Shown here piece after piece: positions 16,342 to 25,104 of a stretch of 64,000 bases of DNA. The notes below the pieces were generated by a model. That model saw only the letters and a program-made list of their open reading frames with translations. It had not been told where the DNA came from and did not search any database. Origin of the DNA: JAGQRJ01 sp041402045 (GTDB lineage: Bacteria > Planctomycetota > J058); assembly GCA_041402045.1 (NCBI GenBank), contig JAWKSZ010000034.1, positions 1 through 64,000 on the forward strand, given 5' to 3'. Positions within the stretch are counted from its first letter, which is position 1; each line of letters starts with the position of its first letter. A program made the position numbers and the translations under genes.

Positions 16342-17231
16342 CTCGCGTCGGGGAACACCTTGGTGAACCCACCCTCGGCGAGCAGCGCGCGCACCGGGGC
16401 CATCTCCGCGCCGTGGCACACGAAGCCGTCGTGGAGCAGGAGCCCGCCCGGGGCGACCCGGGCCGCGACGTTCGTCCAGGCCCGCTCGAGGCTCTCGCCG
16501 CGGAAGTAGCCCAGGAGGTTGCGACAGCTCACGAGCTCGAAGGGGCCCGGGGGGAGCTCGCCGGTGAGCACGTCGCCCTGGACGAAGCTCACCCGCTCGA
16601 GCACCTGCGCGCGCACCTGGGTGCGGCCGTCGGCGGCGCGCTCGAGGAAGGCCTCCGCTCGGGGGTAGTCCCAGTCGCGCCCGTGGACCACGAGCCGGCC
16701 GCTGCGCGCGCGCTCGAGGTAGGCGGGCTGCCGATCGACCCCGGTGACCCGCACGTCGAGCCCCGCCTCGAGCCCGGCGACCGTGAGCGAGAAGGGCTCC
16801 TTGCCCGTGCTGCAGGGAATGCTCGCCACCCGGAACGGCTGCGCGCGCGGGTGGGCCGCGGTGGCCTCGGCGAAGCGACGGAACTCGGCCGCGCCCTCCC
16901 CGGACCACATCATGCGCGTCTCCCCGGTCAAGAGGTTGCTCAGCACCTGCTCGAAGGGGTTCATCTGCGCCCAGGTGCCCTCGTCGACCCAGGAGAAGCC
17001 GCGCTCGCCGTGGGAGGCCACGCTCCCGTCCTGCTGAAAGCTGGCGGTGCGCGCCGGGTCCGCCAGGCGCTGCAGGAGGTCGCGCGCGTCCCGGGCCTGG
17101 TCGAACACCGCGAACAGCTCGCTCACGTAGCGCGAGTCGGGGTCGAGGTCCTGGGCCACGCCGTCTGCGAACGCGCGCAGCTCGGCCAGGGTCGGGTCGG
17201 TCACGTCGGGGATCGGCCAAGCTTGAGTCAT
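16317..17231 (-). CDS. cheR: CheR-type SAM-dependent methyltransferase
   Basis: 304 residues. The C-terminal two thirds match the CheR catalytic domain: VASIPCSTGKEPFSLTV (SAM-binding motif I, family PCSTGEEPYS), VTGVDRQPAYLERAR (motif II), and ELVSCRNLLGYF (family CRNVLIYF). The N-terminal 110 residues are helical and differ from the usual CheR N-domain. By family it methylates glutamates on chemoreceptors, but no chemoreceptor or other che gene lies in the window, so a role in another signalling route is possible. ATG at 17231. A sigma-28-like promoter for the divergent DUF4388 gene starts 11 bp beyond it. Confidence 0.85.
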   Translation of the reverse strand: MTQAWPIPDVTDPTLAELRAFADGVAQDLDPDSRYVSELFAVFDQARDARDLLQRLADPARTASFQQDGSVASHGERGFSWVDEGTWAQMNPFEQVLSNLLTGETRMMWSGEGAAEFRRFAEATAAHPRAQPFRVASIPCSTGKEPFSLTVAGLEAGLDVRVTGVDRQPAYLERARSGRLVVHGRDWDYPRAEAFLERAADGRTQVRAQVLERVSFVQGDVLTGELPPGPFELVSCRNLLGYFRGESLERAWTNVAARVAPGGLLLHDGFVCHGAEMAPVRALLAEGGFTKVFPDASYFRAQGG

Positions 17232-17241
17232 GGGGCGAGGG

Positions 17242-17269
17242 TAAAGTTCATGGCGACGGCTGTCGACGG
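17242..17269 (+). promoter_or_regulatory. Sigma-28-like promoter motif before DUF4388 gene
   Basis: TAAAGTTC at 17242 and GTCGACGG at 17262 are 20 bp apart start to start, close to the TAAAGTTT-N11-GCCGATAA architecture of FliA promoters. The GTG of the downstream gene is at 17327. This is one of four such motifs in the window (also 26722, 53427, 60220). Confidence 0.45.
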
Positions 17270-17326
17270 GGCGTGGGCGCCAGCCGTTATCCTGAGGGAG
17301 CCCTCACGGGGGCGCAGGAGGCGCTC

Positions 17327-19708
17327 GTGGCGGTCCGCTGCCGCGCGGCAGGGGTCGATCTGGCCGAGGTCTTTGGGTTCCTCTCGACAATGGACTGGCG
17401 GGGACCCTGGACGTGCACCGAGGCGGTGACGCCTCGGTCCGCCTGTATTTCCAGGAGGACGGCCGGACTTTCACCGCTCGGGGCGCAGCGGGCAGACGAG
17501 CCTGGTCAAGATCCTGCGCCACACCGGCGTGCTCTCGCGCGAGGCCCTGGAGCGGATTCGCAACAACTGGCGCGAGCAGCGCGAGGAGGACCTCCTCGCC
17601 GCCGAGACCGACGCCGAGACCATGCGGCAGGCGCTGCGCAAACACCTGAGCGAGGAGATCCAGGACCTGTTCCTGTGGCGAGACACCCTGTTCGAGTTCA
17701 TTCCCTGCGACATGCCCGCGTTCATTCGCGACGAGCTGGAGCAGGGCCAGGGGCTCTTGCTCGAGCCCAAGGGCGTGCTGTTCGAGGTCGCGCGCCGCCA
17801 GGACGAGCGCCGCCGGATCCAGCGGATCGTGCCCAGCACCCGGGTCGTGCTGCGCACCGAGCGGGGCGCCGGGGAGCAGGTGGTCGAGCGGCTCGCGGCG
17901 CACAACCTGGACCTGCTCTGCTCGCCCTTCTCCGGGGAGGTGCGGATCGACGACCTGCTCGAAGAGTGGGGGGTCCCCAGCCACAACGTGCTGGTGACGG
18001 TGACCGACCTCGTGCAGGAGCAGCTCCTGGTCCCGCTGGAGCCCGCGGTCGCGGGGCCGCGCTTTCAGGAGGCCCTCGACTCGGGGAAGATCCAGGTCGC
18101 GAGCCGGGTCCTCGGCCACCTGGTCGAGCTCGAGCGGCGCTCGGTGCCTGGCGGCCCTCCCCGCGCCACGGCGACCCCCTTCGCCCAGGGCTCCGAGCGC
18201 GTGTTCGCCGCGAGCAACCTGTTCCACTACGGACCCCAGACGTCTTGCCGCATGCGCCTCGGCGGTCCTCGGGCCCTGGGTCTCGCGCGTCAGCTCATAG
18301 AGACCAAGCGCGTGTTCACCCTCGAGCTCTACGACGCCGGGCGCGAGCTGCGCGTGATCGGCATGCCGGGGCGCCTGACCCTCGAGGCTCAGGAGTGGTC
18401 CGCCCCCGCGCTGACCGAGTCCTTGCTGGCGCTGAAGCTGATCGACAAGGCGACCCACGACCGGCTGGTCGAGACCGCGGGGGACCCCGCCGACGAGGTC
18501 TCCCCGGGTGACCTCGACCGCGCGCGGCTGCACAAGATCGCCCAGGAGCTCCTGCGCGCGGCCTACTGGGTCAGCGCCGACGTGGCGCTCACGAACCGCA
18601 AGCTCCCCGGGGAGAGCCCGCGGCTGAGCCTCGAGGTCCCGCTCAACGACGACTACCGCGAGGCGTTCCTGGCCGAGCTGAACCGCGGGCTCGAGCTGTT
18701 CGCCTGCGTGCCCTCGGAGGAGGCGGTGTTCGTGTTCTGCGGGCGGCGTGACGACCCCGCCTCGAAGTTCTTCGCGCGCTTTAGCGCGCAGCGCAACGTG
18801 GGCGAGCTGCGCCGCGAGTCCCGCGCCGACCCGCTCTCGCTCACCAAGGTCGCGGCCAAGCGACGACCGGGGCTACTTGCGCCGGGCGACGTTGGAGGAG
18901 CTGCGCCAGATCGTGGCGCAGGGCCAGGTCCACGGGGACGACGCCGCGCTCTACCGCGCCGCGCGGGCGGGCTGTGCGTTCGGTCACGGCGCGCGGGAAA
19001 GCCTGAGCCGCTGCTCGCGGCCGCATGTGGGCCGCGAGCCGGTGACGCACCTGTTCGCGGTCATGGAGGGCGACCTCGACGGCGTGGGGCTCGGGGCGTG
19101 CTCCAGAGCCTGCGCGACCACCGCCGCACCGGCACGCTCGGTCAGCGCCGAGCGACGGCAGGAGGAGCTCTACTTCCACCGCGGCGAGGCGTCTTTGTTC
19201 ACCGAGGAAGGACGCCGCCGCCGAGGAGTTCGAGGCGTTCTTCTTCGAGAGCCAGGAGGACATGGGCTGGGGCCTGGAGAGCAGCGACGAGGACCCCCTC
19301 GAGCGCAGCCTCAAGGAGCAGTTCTTCGACAGCCTCTACTGGGAGGGGGCGACCTTCGCCTTCCGTCAGAACCAGCTCCCGGCCCGCTTCTTCGACGGCC
19401 AGGAGGGCGACCACCGGATCGCGCTCGAGACCGACGCGTTCCTGCTCGAGGCCATGCGCTCCATGGCCGAGTGGGACCGGATCAAGGAGTCGATCCCCAG
19501 CTCGAGCTGTGTGCTGCGCTTCGTGGAGGGCGGCAAGCAGCGCGCGCTCAAGGCCCACCCCGGGGCCCCGCTCTTGCTCCTCGTCGACGGGCGGCAGTCC
19601 CTCGAGGACCTGGTGCGGATCTCCGGCGAGAAGCGGATCGACGCCGCACGGATCGTGGCCACCCTCGTCGAGGAAGGTCAGATCGAGGTCCTGCCCCCGG
19701 CCTCCTAG
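17327..19708 (+). pseudogene. DUF4388-type regulatory protein, frameshifted about six times
   Basis: The gene starts at GTG 17327 with an AGGAGG box 8 nt upstream. Reading it as one protein needs frame changes near 17390, 17480, 18865, 19095, 19138 and 19205. The pieces make good sense together: VDLAEVFGFLSTM, then GTLDVHRGGDASVRLYFQED and SLVKILRHTGVLSREALERI, then 440 intact residues in one frame, then LRRATLEELRQIVAQGQVHG, a second domain VMEGDLDGVGLGA / LQSLRDHRRTGTL / EELYFHRGEASLFTE, and an intact end from 19262. Both ends resemble DUF4388, a domain of bacterial signalling proteins. Codon use and motifs are healthy, so sequencing indels are as likely as decay. Its TAG stop overlaps the convergent ppc stop. 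Confidence 0.7.
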
Positions 19709-22011
19709 CCGGTGGTGAGCATGCCCGCCGCGATCCCGGTCACGGTCTCGCGGAACAGGAGCGCCTCGTGGTTCTTGAGGCGCTTGGTCTGGAGCACCTG
19801 GATCTGCAGCAGGTTCAGCGGGTGGATCATGGGCGCGCGGAAGTAAATGCTCTCGAGCAGCCAGGGCCGGTCCGGGAGCAGGCGCCCCGCGGGGGAGGCG
19901 GCGAGCGCCAGGTCGCGGGCGGCGGTCCACTCCTTGCGCAGCAGCTCCAGCACGCGCTTGGGGGTGTCCGGGGCCAGGGCGCGCACGTACTCCTCCCACA
20001 TGCGCGGCGCGGTCTTGGCCAGGGTGAACCCGAGCTGGCGCAGGTAGCTGCGCAGCAGGGGGTCGTCCTCCAGGGCCCGGCGCAGGCGGCGCTCGCCGTT
20101 TTGTTGCTCGAGCTCGCGCCAGGCGCTGCCCACCCCGAGCCAGGCCGGGAGCAGGAACCGGGTCTGGGTCCAGCACAGGATCCAGGGGATCGCGCGCAGC
20201 TTCTCCAGGCCCCCGGAGCCGCCGCCGCCGCGCGAGCTCGGGCGTGAGCCGATCGTGAGCCGGTCGAGGCGGGTGTAGGGGGTCGCCTTGCGCAACAGCT
20301 CGTGGAGCTCGGGGTCCGCGACCAGGCGCTGGTAGGCCGCGGCGGAGGCGGCGGCCAGCTCCTCGGTCAACACGCTGGGGCGCGTGAACCCGGGCGGGTC
20401 CGCCTGCACGCTGGCCACCCGGCTGATCTGGTTCGAGAGGATCTCGGGGGTGGCCAGGGTGCGCTCGACCATTTCGCCCTGCAGCGTCTGCTTGATCAGG
20501 CTCACCGCGGAGCGCGGCCAGATCGCGGCTTGCTCCTCGATCGTGCCGCCCCCGCGCCCCACGCTCCCGCCGCTGCCGTGGAAGAACACGACCTCGACCC
20601 CGGTGGCCTCGCCCCACTCCCCGATGTCGCGCAAGGCGTCGTGGATCGCGAGCCGGCTGGCGAGCACACCCATGCGCTTGCTGGTGTCCGAGTAGCCGAG
20701 CATGACCTCCTGGTGCCCGTGGGCGAGGACGGCCTCGCGCCAGTCCTTGCGCGTCCAGGCCTCGGTCAGGATCGCCGCGCCCTGGGGCAGGACCTCGGGC
20801 AGCTCGAACAGGGGGACCACCGGCACCGCCGAGCGCCCGACCACGCCCTTGACCAGGTCGAAGGCCTCCCACAGGTCCTGGGCGCAGCCGGTCATGCTGA
20901 CCACGCAGCCGCGCACGTAGTCGGTGATCGCGCCGCCCTGGGCGACCTGACGCAGGTAGCGCAGCATGTCGGCCAGGGGCTGGTCGAAGCCGAACCGCCC
21001 GCGCTCCTCGCGCAGCTCCAAGGGCAGCACCAGCGCCGGGAACGAGCCCAGGAGGTCGCGCAGCCGGGCCAGGTCGGGGTGCGCGCGGCCGAGCACGCGC
21101 TGCATGTCCCGGGCCAGGGCGTCCAGCTTCTGGCCGAAGGCGCGCACGCGCTTGCCGTCCTCCGGGCCGAGCTCCGCCAGGGCCTGCGCCGCGTCGTCGA
21201 GGGCGTGGAAGCGCTTGTCGAGGGCCGGGCGCTTGAGCAGGCGCAGGTCCTCGTGGACCCGGCCCAGGAGCACCCGGCGCACGAAGGTCAGGAGCCGGGC
21301 GCGGGAGCGCTGGAGCGAGGCCGCGGTCTGCTCCGGGCCGACCCCGGGGTGGCCGTCCTTGTCGCCGCCGACCCAGGTGCGGAACAGGACCTGGTGCCCG
21401 CGGGCGCGGAGCTCGAGGAGCTCGCCCAGGATCTCGTCCGAGAGCAGGGACACGAGGTGGTCGGCCTCGTCCTCGACGGTGGGCTTGTGGGGCGGGTGGG
21501 TGCCGACCCGCCACAGGAGGTGCATGAGGTGGTCCAGGCGCCCGGGGTGCGGGTCCTGCCCCTGGTCCAGCGAGCGCGCGAGGAGGTCCGAGATCCGGCG
21601 CAGGAGGCGAATGTTCTCGGGGGAGCGCGACTCCGTGGGGTGCGCGGTCATGACGTAGACCACCCGCGCCCGCGCGTCGCCGCAGTCGTGGGGCGGCCGC
21701 GAGCGCAGGCGGTGGGTGCGGTAGGCGTTCTCGCAGGCGTTCACCAGCTCGAGGTAGAGGGTGTAGGCCCGGGCCAGGAGCAGGCGCTCGGCGGGGGTGA
21801 GCTTGGCGAGCTTGCCCTCGGCGGCCTCGAGGGCCGCGGTCCGCGCGCGGGCTTGGGTCGCGCCGCGGAAGCGGACCATGCTCTGGCGCACGTCCTCGAC
21901 GGCCTGGAACAGCGGCTCGCCTTCGGCCTCGGCCACCGCCCGACCCAGCGCGGCCTCGACCACGCCCACGAGGTGCTTGAGCCGGGGAGAGAGGCCGCGG
22001 GACGTGCTCAT
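19705..22011 (-). CDS. ppc: Divergent phosphoenolpyruvate carboxylase
   Basis: 768 residues; typical enzymes have 870-960. By family it makes oxaloacetate from PEP and bicarbonate. Family landmarks are VMTAHPTESRS near 130, GYSDTSKRMG, VVFFHGSGGSVGRGGG, WTQTRFLLPAWLGVGSAW and the C-terminal end TGIAAGMLTTG. The catalytic glycine-rich loop FHGRGG reads FHGSGG here, so the invariant arginine is serine, and the Lys motif GYSDSxKD reads GYSDTSKR. The base sequence at 20570-20585 supports the serine unambiguously. ATG at 22011 is preferred; GTG at 22023 is possible. Activity may differ from a normal carboxylase. Confidence 0.85.
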   Translation of the reverse strand: MSTSRGLSPRLKHLVGVVEAALGRAVAEAEGEPLFQAVEDVRQSMVRFRGATQARARTAALEAAEGKLAKLTPAERLLLARAYTLYLELVNACENAYRTHRLRSRPPHDCGDARARVVYVMTAHPTESRSPENIRLLRRISDLLARSLDQGQDPHPGRLDHLMHLLWRVGTHPPHKPTVEDEADHLVSLLSDEILGELLELRARGHQVLFRTWVGGDKDGHPGVGPEQTAASLQRSRARLLTFVRRVLLGRVHEDLRLLKRPALDKRFHALDDAAQALAELGPEDGKRVRAFGQKLDALARDMQRVLGRAHPDLARLRDLLGSFPALVLPLELREERGRFGFDQPLADMLRYLRQVAQGGAITDYVRGCVVSMTGCAQDLWEAFDLVKGVVGRSAVPVVPLFELPEVLPQGAAILTEAWTRKDWREAVLAHGHQEVMLGYSDTSKRMGVLASRLAIHDALRDIGEWGEATGVEVVFFHGSGGSVGRGGGTIEEQAAIWPRSAVSLIKQTLQGEMVERTLATPEILSNQISRVASVQADPPGFTRPSVLTEELAAASAAAYQRLVADPELHELLRKATPYTRLDRLTIGSRPSSRGGGGSGGLEKLRAIPWILCWTQTRFLLPAWLGVGSAWRELEQQNGERRLRRALEDDPLLRSYLRQLGFTLAKTAPRMWEEYVRALAPDTPKRVLELLRKEWTAARDLALAASPAGRLLPDRPWLLESIYFRAPMIHPLNLLQIQVLQTKRLKNHEALLFRETVTGIAAGMLTTG

Positions 22012-22127
22012 GATCTTGCTCACCTTCTTTTCAGCGGGCCGCACCCGCGCCGGTCCCGGGCCCGAAGCGGCGCTGTGCGGGCTCCGCACCGGCGCCTAAG
22101 GGCCTGGGGTTCGTAGGCTAACACCGT

Positions 22128-24404
22128 GTGCGGGGAGCAGGGAGACGGGGCACCGGAGTTGCGCCGTGCCTCCCCGTGCCGAGGTCGTGTTGGATCGGAT
22201 GGTTCGTGCTCTGCGTCGCCAGCGTCGGCGCGCAGGAGCGCTGGACCCTGCGCGGGGAGCACGGCACCCGCGGGCCGTTCACCAGCCGCCTGACCCTCGA
22301 GCGCACGGCCCACGAGGAGCTGCGGGTCGAGCGCGAGGTGCACTACCTGCGCGACGGCGGCACCGAGCACCGCGCGGGGCTGGTCCACCGGCGCCACGGC
22401 GACGCCTACACCGCGACCCTCGAGCCCCAGGGGAGCCTGCGGGGCGGGCTCCTGGGCGAGACCCCTCAGCCCGCGGAGCTGAACTTCAAGCTCAGCGAGG
22501 ACCGCGCCCGGATCCAGTCCCTGTGCTACGCCGCCGACGGAACCTCCAGCGCGAGCGGCGAGCGGGATCAGGACCTGGACCACCTCCCGCAGCGCAACGG
22601 GCGCTTGCTCGCGGTCAGCGAGAACGCGGTGCAGGACGTGCTCGACGGTGGGCCCGAGCTGGGCGCCGGGGTCACCGTCGCCAACTTCCTCCACGTCGGC
22701 GGCTGGAAGCGCGCTCAGATCCTGGACTGGATCGAGCTGACCCCCGATCAGCGACAGGCCCTGGCTCAGGCCGAGCGCCCCAGCGTGTGGGTGCGCAGCT
22801 TCGTGCGCGGGGAGATCAAGCTCCCGTTCCGGATCCCCGTCGCGCCCCTCGGCCCGGCGACGCTCTCCGTCGGGGTCGAGCCTGGGACGCGCTTCCGCTA
22901 CGAGATCCTCGAGCTGCTCCCGCTGCCCGAGGACGGGCAGTCGATCCTCTCCGCGCTGAAGGTGCTCTCGTTCCGCACCTTCGACCTCCCGCTCACGGCG
23001 CCCGAGGCCCTGGCCCTGGGGCTGGGCGAGGAGCGGATCGTCGAGGGACGGTTCGAGGTCGCGCTCAACGGGCGCTTGAGCCTGGGCCACGCCCTGACCC
23101 GGGAGGAGCGCCTGGTGCGGATCGGGGCCACCGCGCGCACCGAGGGCTTCTACCGGATCAAGCGCCACTGGCAGCTCAGCGCGATCCGGCTCCCCGGCGA
23201 CGCGGTGCGGCTCGAGCTCAGCCGGGGCAAGGGCCGCGAGCGCGCCGTCGAGGCGAAGCTGTTCAGCGGGCTCTCGCTCGGGCGCCACGCACCGGAGGAC
23301 GAGGACGACGAGGACCGGATCGACTACCTCGAGCCGGTGGCCGACGCGGGGCTCAGCGTGGGCGGCGCGCTCCTCGACGGCCTGCTCAAGATCGAGCTCA
23401 AGGCCGAGGACAAGCGCTGGACCGGGGACGAGGTCAGCTTCGCCTACCGCCTGGACCTCGCGCGCCCCGAGGCGCGAGAGGCCTACGAGCGCGCGGTGCG
23501 GGGCGACCTGCGCGCGCTGCAGGCCCTGGCTCAGGACCCCCAGAGCGGGGTCGCGGTGGAATACTCGATCAACGAGCACGAGCAGCGGGTGTTCCGCCAG
23601 GCCCAGGCCAAGGTGTTCCAGCTGTTCGAGGCCCACAACAAGCGCACGGTGAGCTCCAAGGAGTTCGACGTCGAGGACGCCCAGGGCTCGCGCAAGTTCG
23701 AGGTGTTCCGCTACCGCAAGCAGTCGAAGGTCGGGATCCCCTTCGACCCCTTCCGCACCGAGCGCAAGGTGCAGGTCGAGGCGGTGCGGGCCTTCGCCGA
23801 GGGCGAGGAGCCCGCGCTGATCGGGCGCTCGCTGCGCTACCGCCTGGACCTGCGCGACCCGTTGACCCGCGAGCGGGAGCTGGCGTCCTTGCAGCGCGTG
23901 CTCACCGCCTGGGGCGTCCCCGGGAGCGAGGACGACCCCGAGCCGATCGAGACCGCCCCCGACCCGCGCAAGGGCCCCCTGCGCTGGGTGCGCACGCGCC
24001 ACGGGCGCACGCGCACGCTGCTCGCCGTCGACCTGGCCGAGGAGGGGATCGGCGCGATCCTGGCGAGCAACGCCGAGACCCGGCGCGCCGCCTACCTCGA
24101 GGCCGACCGGGTGGTCCACGGCGAGGCGCGCGAGGAGGCCGAGGCCGGCGCGGACCGCTTCGTGCGCTCCCTGGCGCGCCTGGATCGAGCCCGGAACGCC
24201 GGCGCCCGGGACGAGGCCCTGCGCGAGCTGCTCGAGCTCGCGGGCTACGACCTGCAGGCGATCACCGCGTTGATCCAGCTCGCGCCCAAGGACGCCTTGC
24301 AGATCCGGGCCGAGGTCGGCGGAAAGCGTGTGGACTACGACGGCGAGCTGCACGGCCGGGCCTACACGCCCTTGGACGCGCAGACCGAGCGCTACGGGCA
24401 CTGA
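22128..24404 (+). CDS. Exported protein of unknown function
   Basis: 758 residues. Near the N-terminus a hydrophobic stretch (WIGWFVLCVASVGAQ) ends in a plausible signal-peptidase site after VGA, so export is likely. The rest is charged, without further membrane segments, and mixes beta-rich stretches (ERTAHEELRVEREVHYL, FRIPVAPLGPATLSVGVEPG) with Arg/Glu-rich helices. No known domain was recognised. The start may be GTG 22128 or GTG 22176 (which gives a tidier signal peptide). A TAGGCT box 8 nt before 22128 hints at a leaderless transcript. The zinc-ribbon gene follows 12 bp downstream, suggesting an operon. Confidence 0.75.
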   Translation: MRGAGRRGTGVAPCLPVPRSCWIGWFVLCVASVGAQERWTLRGEHGTRGPFTSRLTLERTAHEELRVEREVHYLRDGGTEHRAGLVHRRHGDAYTATLEPQGSLRGGLLGETPQPAELNFKLSEDRARIQSLCYAADGTSSASGERDQDLDHLPQRNGRLLAVSENAVQDVLDGGPELGAGVTVANFLHVGGWKRAQILDWIELTPDQRQALAQAERPSVWVRSFVRGEIKLPFRIPVAPLGPATLSVGVEPGTRFRYEILELLPLPEDGQSILSALKVLSFRTFDLPLTAPEALALGLGEERIVEGRFEVALNGRLSLGHALTREERLVRIGATARTEGFYRIKRHWQLSAIRLPGDAVRLELSRGKGRERAVEAKLFSGLSLGRHAPEDEDDEDRIDYLEPVADAGLSVGGALLDGLLKIELKAEDKRWTGDEVSFAYRLDLARPEAREAYERAVRGDLRALQALAQDPQSGVAVEYSINEHEQRVFRQAQAKVFQLFEAHNKRTVSSKEFDVEDAQGSRKFEVFRYRKQSKVGIPFDPFRTERKVQVEAVRAFAEGEEPALIGRSLRYRLDLRDPLTRERELASLQRVLTAWGVPGSEDDPEPIETAPDPRKGPLRWVRTRHGRTRTLLAVDLAEEGIGAILASNAETRRAAYLEADRVVHGEAREEAEAGADRFVRSLARLDRARNAGARDEALRELLELAGYDLQAITALIQLAPKDALQIRAEVGGKRVDYDGELHGRAYTPLDAQTERYGH

Positions 24405-24416
24405 GGGGAGGCGCGC

Positions 24417-25064
24417 GTGAACATGTTCGACACCGGGCGGCTGCCCAAGGCCCCCTGCCCCAGCGACGAGGCCCCGGTGAGCTCCGCGCGCCGCACCGAC
24501 GACGGGGCCTACTTCGTGGTGTGCGGCGCCTGCCGCGGGGTGCTGCGCCTGGGCCCCGGGTGCGCGGGCAAGCTCGGGCGCTGCCCGAGCTGCCTGCGGG
24601 TGATCCGCGTACCCGAGCTGCCCCAGGACGTGGAGCGCCGTCGGCGCCTGGCCTGGGGCGCGACGATCGTGGTGTGCGGCATGCTCGGCTCGGGGACCTT
24701 CGTGCTCGGGCTGGCGGGGCTGCTCGTGGCGCTGCTCGGCGGGGCGCCCGCGGCGCCCGCGCTCTACTCCCTCGCGCTCGGCGGGGGACTCGCGCTCGGG
24801 GCCGCGGTCGCCGCCTGCTACGGCGAGCCCCGGCGCGTGCTCCACGCGGCCTACGCCGTGGCGGCCGGCGCGGCCCCGGCGCTGATCCTCGGCGGACTCT
24901 CGGCGGCCGGCCCCTGCGTGGGGCTGGGGCTGGCGCTCTACGGCGCGCACCAGCTCCTGGAGCGCCTGGGGGAGGCGGCGCCCGCGACCGCGGAGCCGCG
25001 GCCGTCCCAGGTGCGGGTGACCAGCCGCCCGCGCCCCGGCGTCCCCAGTCCGGTCAGCGCGTAG
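24417..25064 (+). CDS. Zinc-ribbon membrane protein
   Basis: 215 residues. The N-terminal domain has a four-cysteine zinc ribbon: CGAC near residue 37 and CPSC near 60. It is followed by VIRVPELPQDVERRRRLAW and then about four transmembrane helices (TIVVCGMLGSGTFVLGLAGL, LALGGGLALGAAVAACY, VAAGAAPALILGGLSAAG, GLGLALYGAHQLL). The tail is short and Pro/Arg-rich. The GTG at 24417 has GGGGAGG just upstream. Zinc ribbons joined to small membrane domains are common in large-genome bacteria and mostly uncharacterised. It probably shares an operon with the exported protein upstream. Confidence 0.75.
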   Translation: MNMFDTGRLPKAPCPSDEAPVSSARRTDDGAYFVVCGACRGVLRLGPGCAGKLGRCPSCLRVIRVPELPQDVERRRRLAWGATIVVCGMLGSGTFVLGLAGLLVALLGGAPAAPALYSLALGGGLALGAAVAACYGEPRRVLHAAYAVAAGAAPALILGGLSAAGPCVGLGLALYGAHQLLERLGEAAPATAEPRPSQVRVTSRPRPGVPSPVSA

Positions 25065-25104
25065 CCTCGAGTCGCCGGGGTAGACTCTGCCCCGCGGAGG
25101 CGAC

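Noticed and set aside
17327..19708. Programmed ribosomal frameshifting in the DUF4388 gene
   Set aside because: Six changes in both directions with no slippery heptamer; indels explain it more simply.
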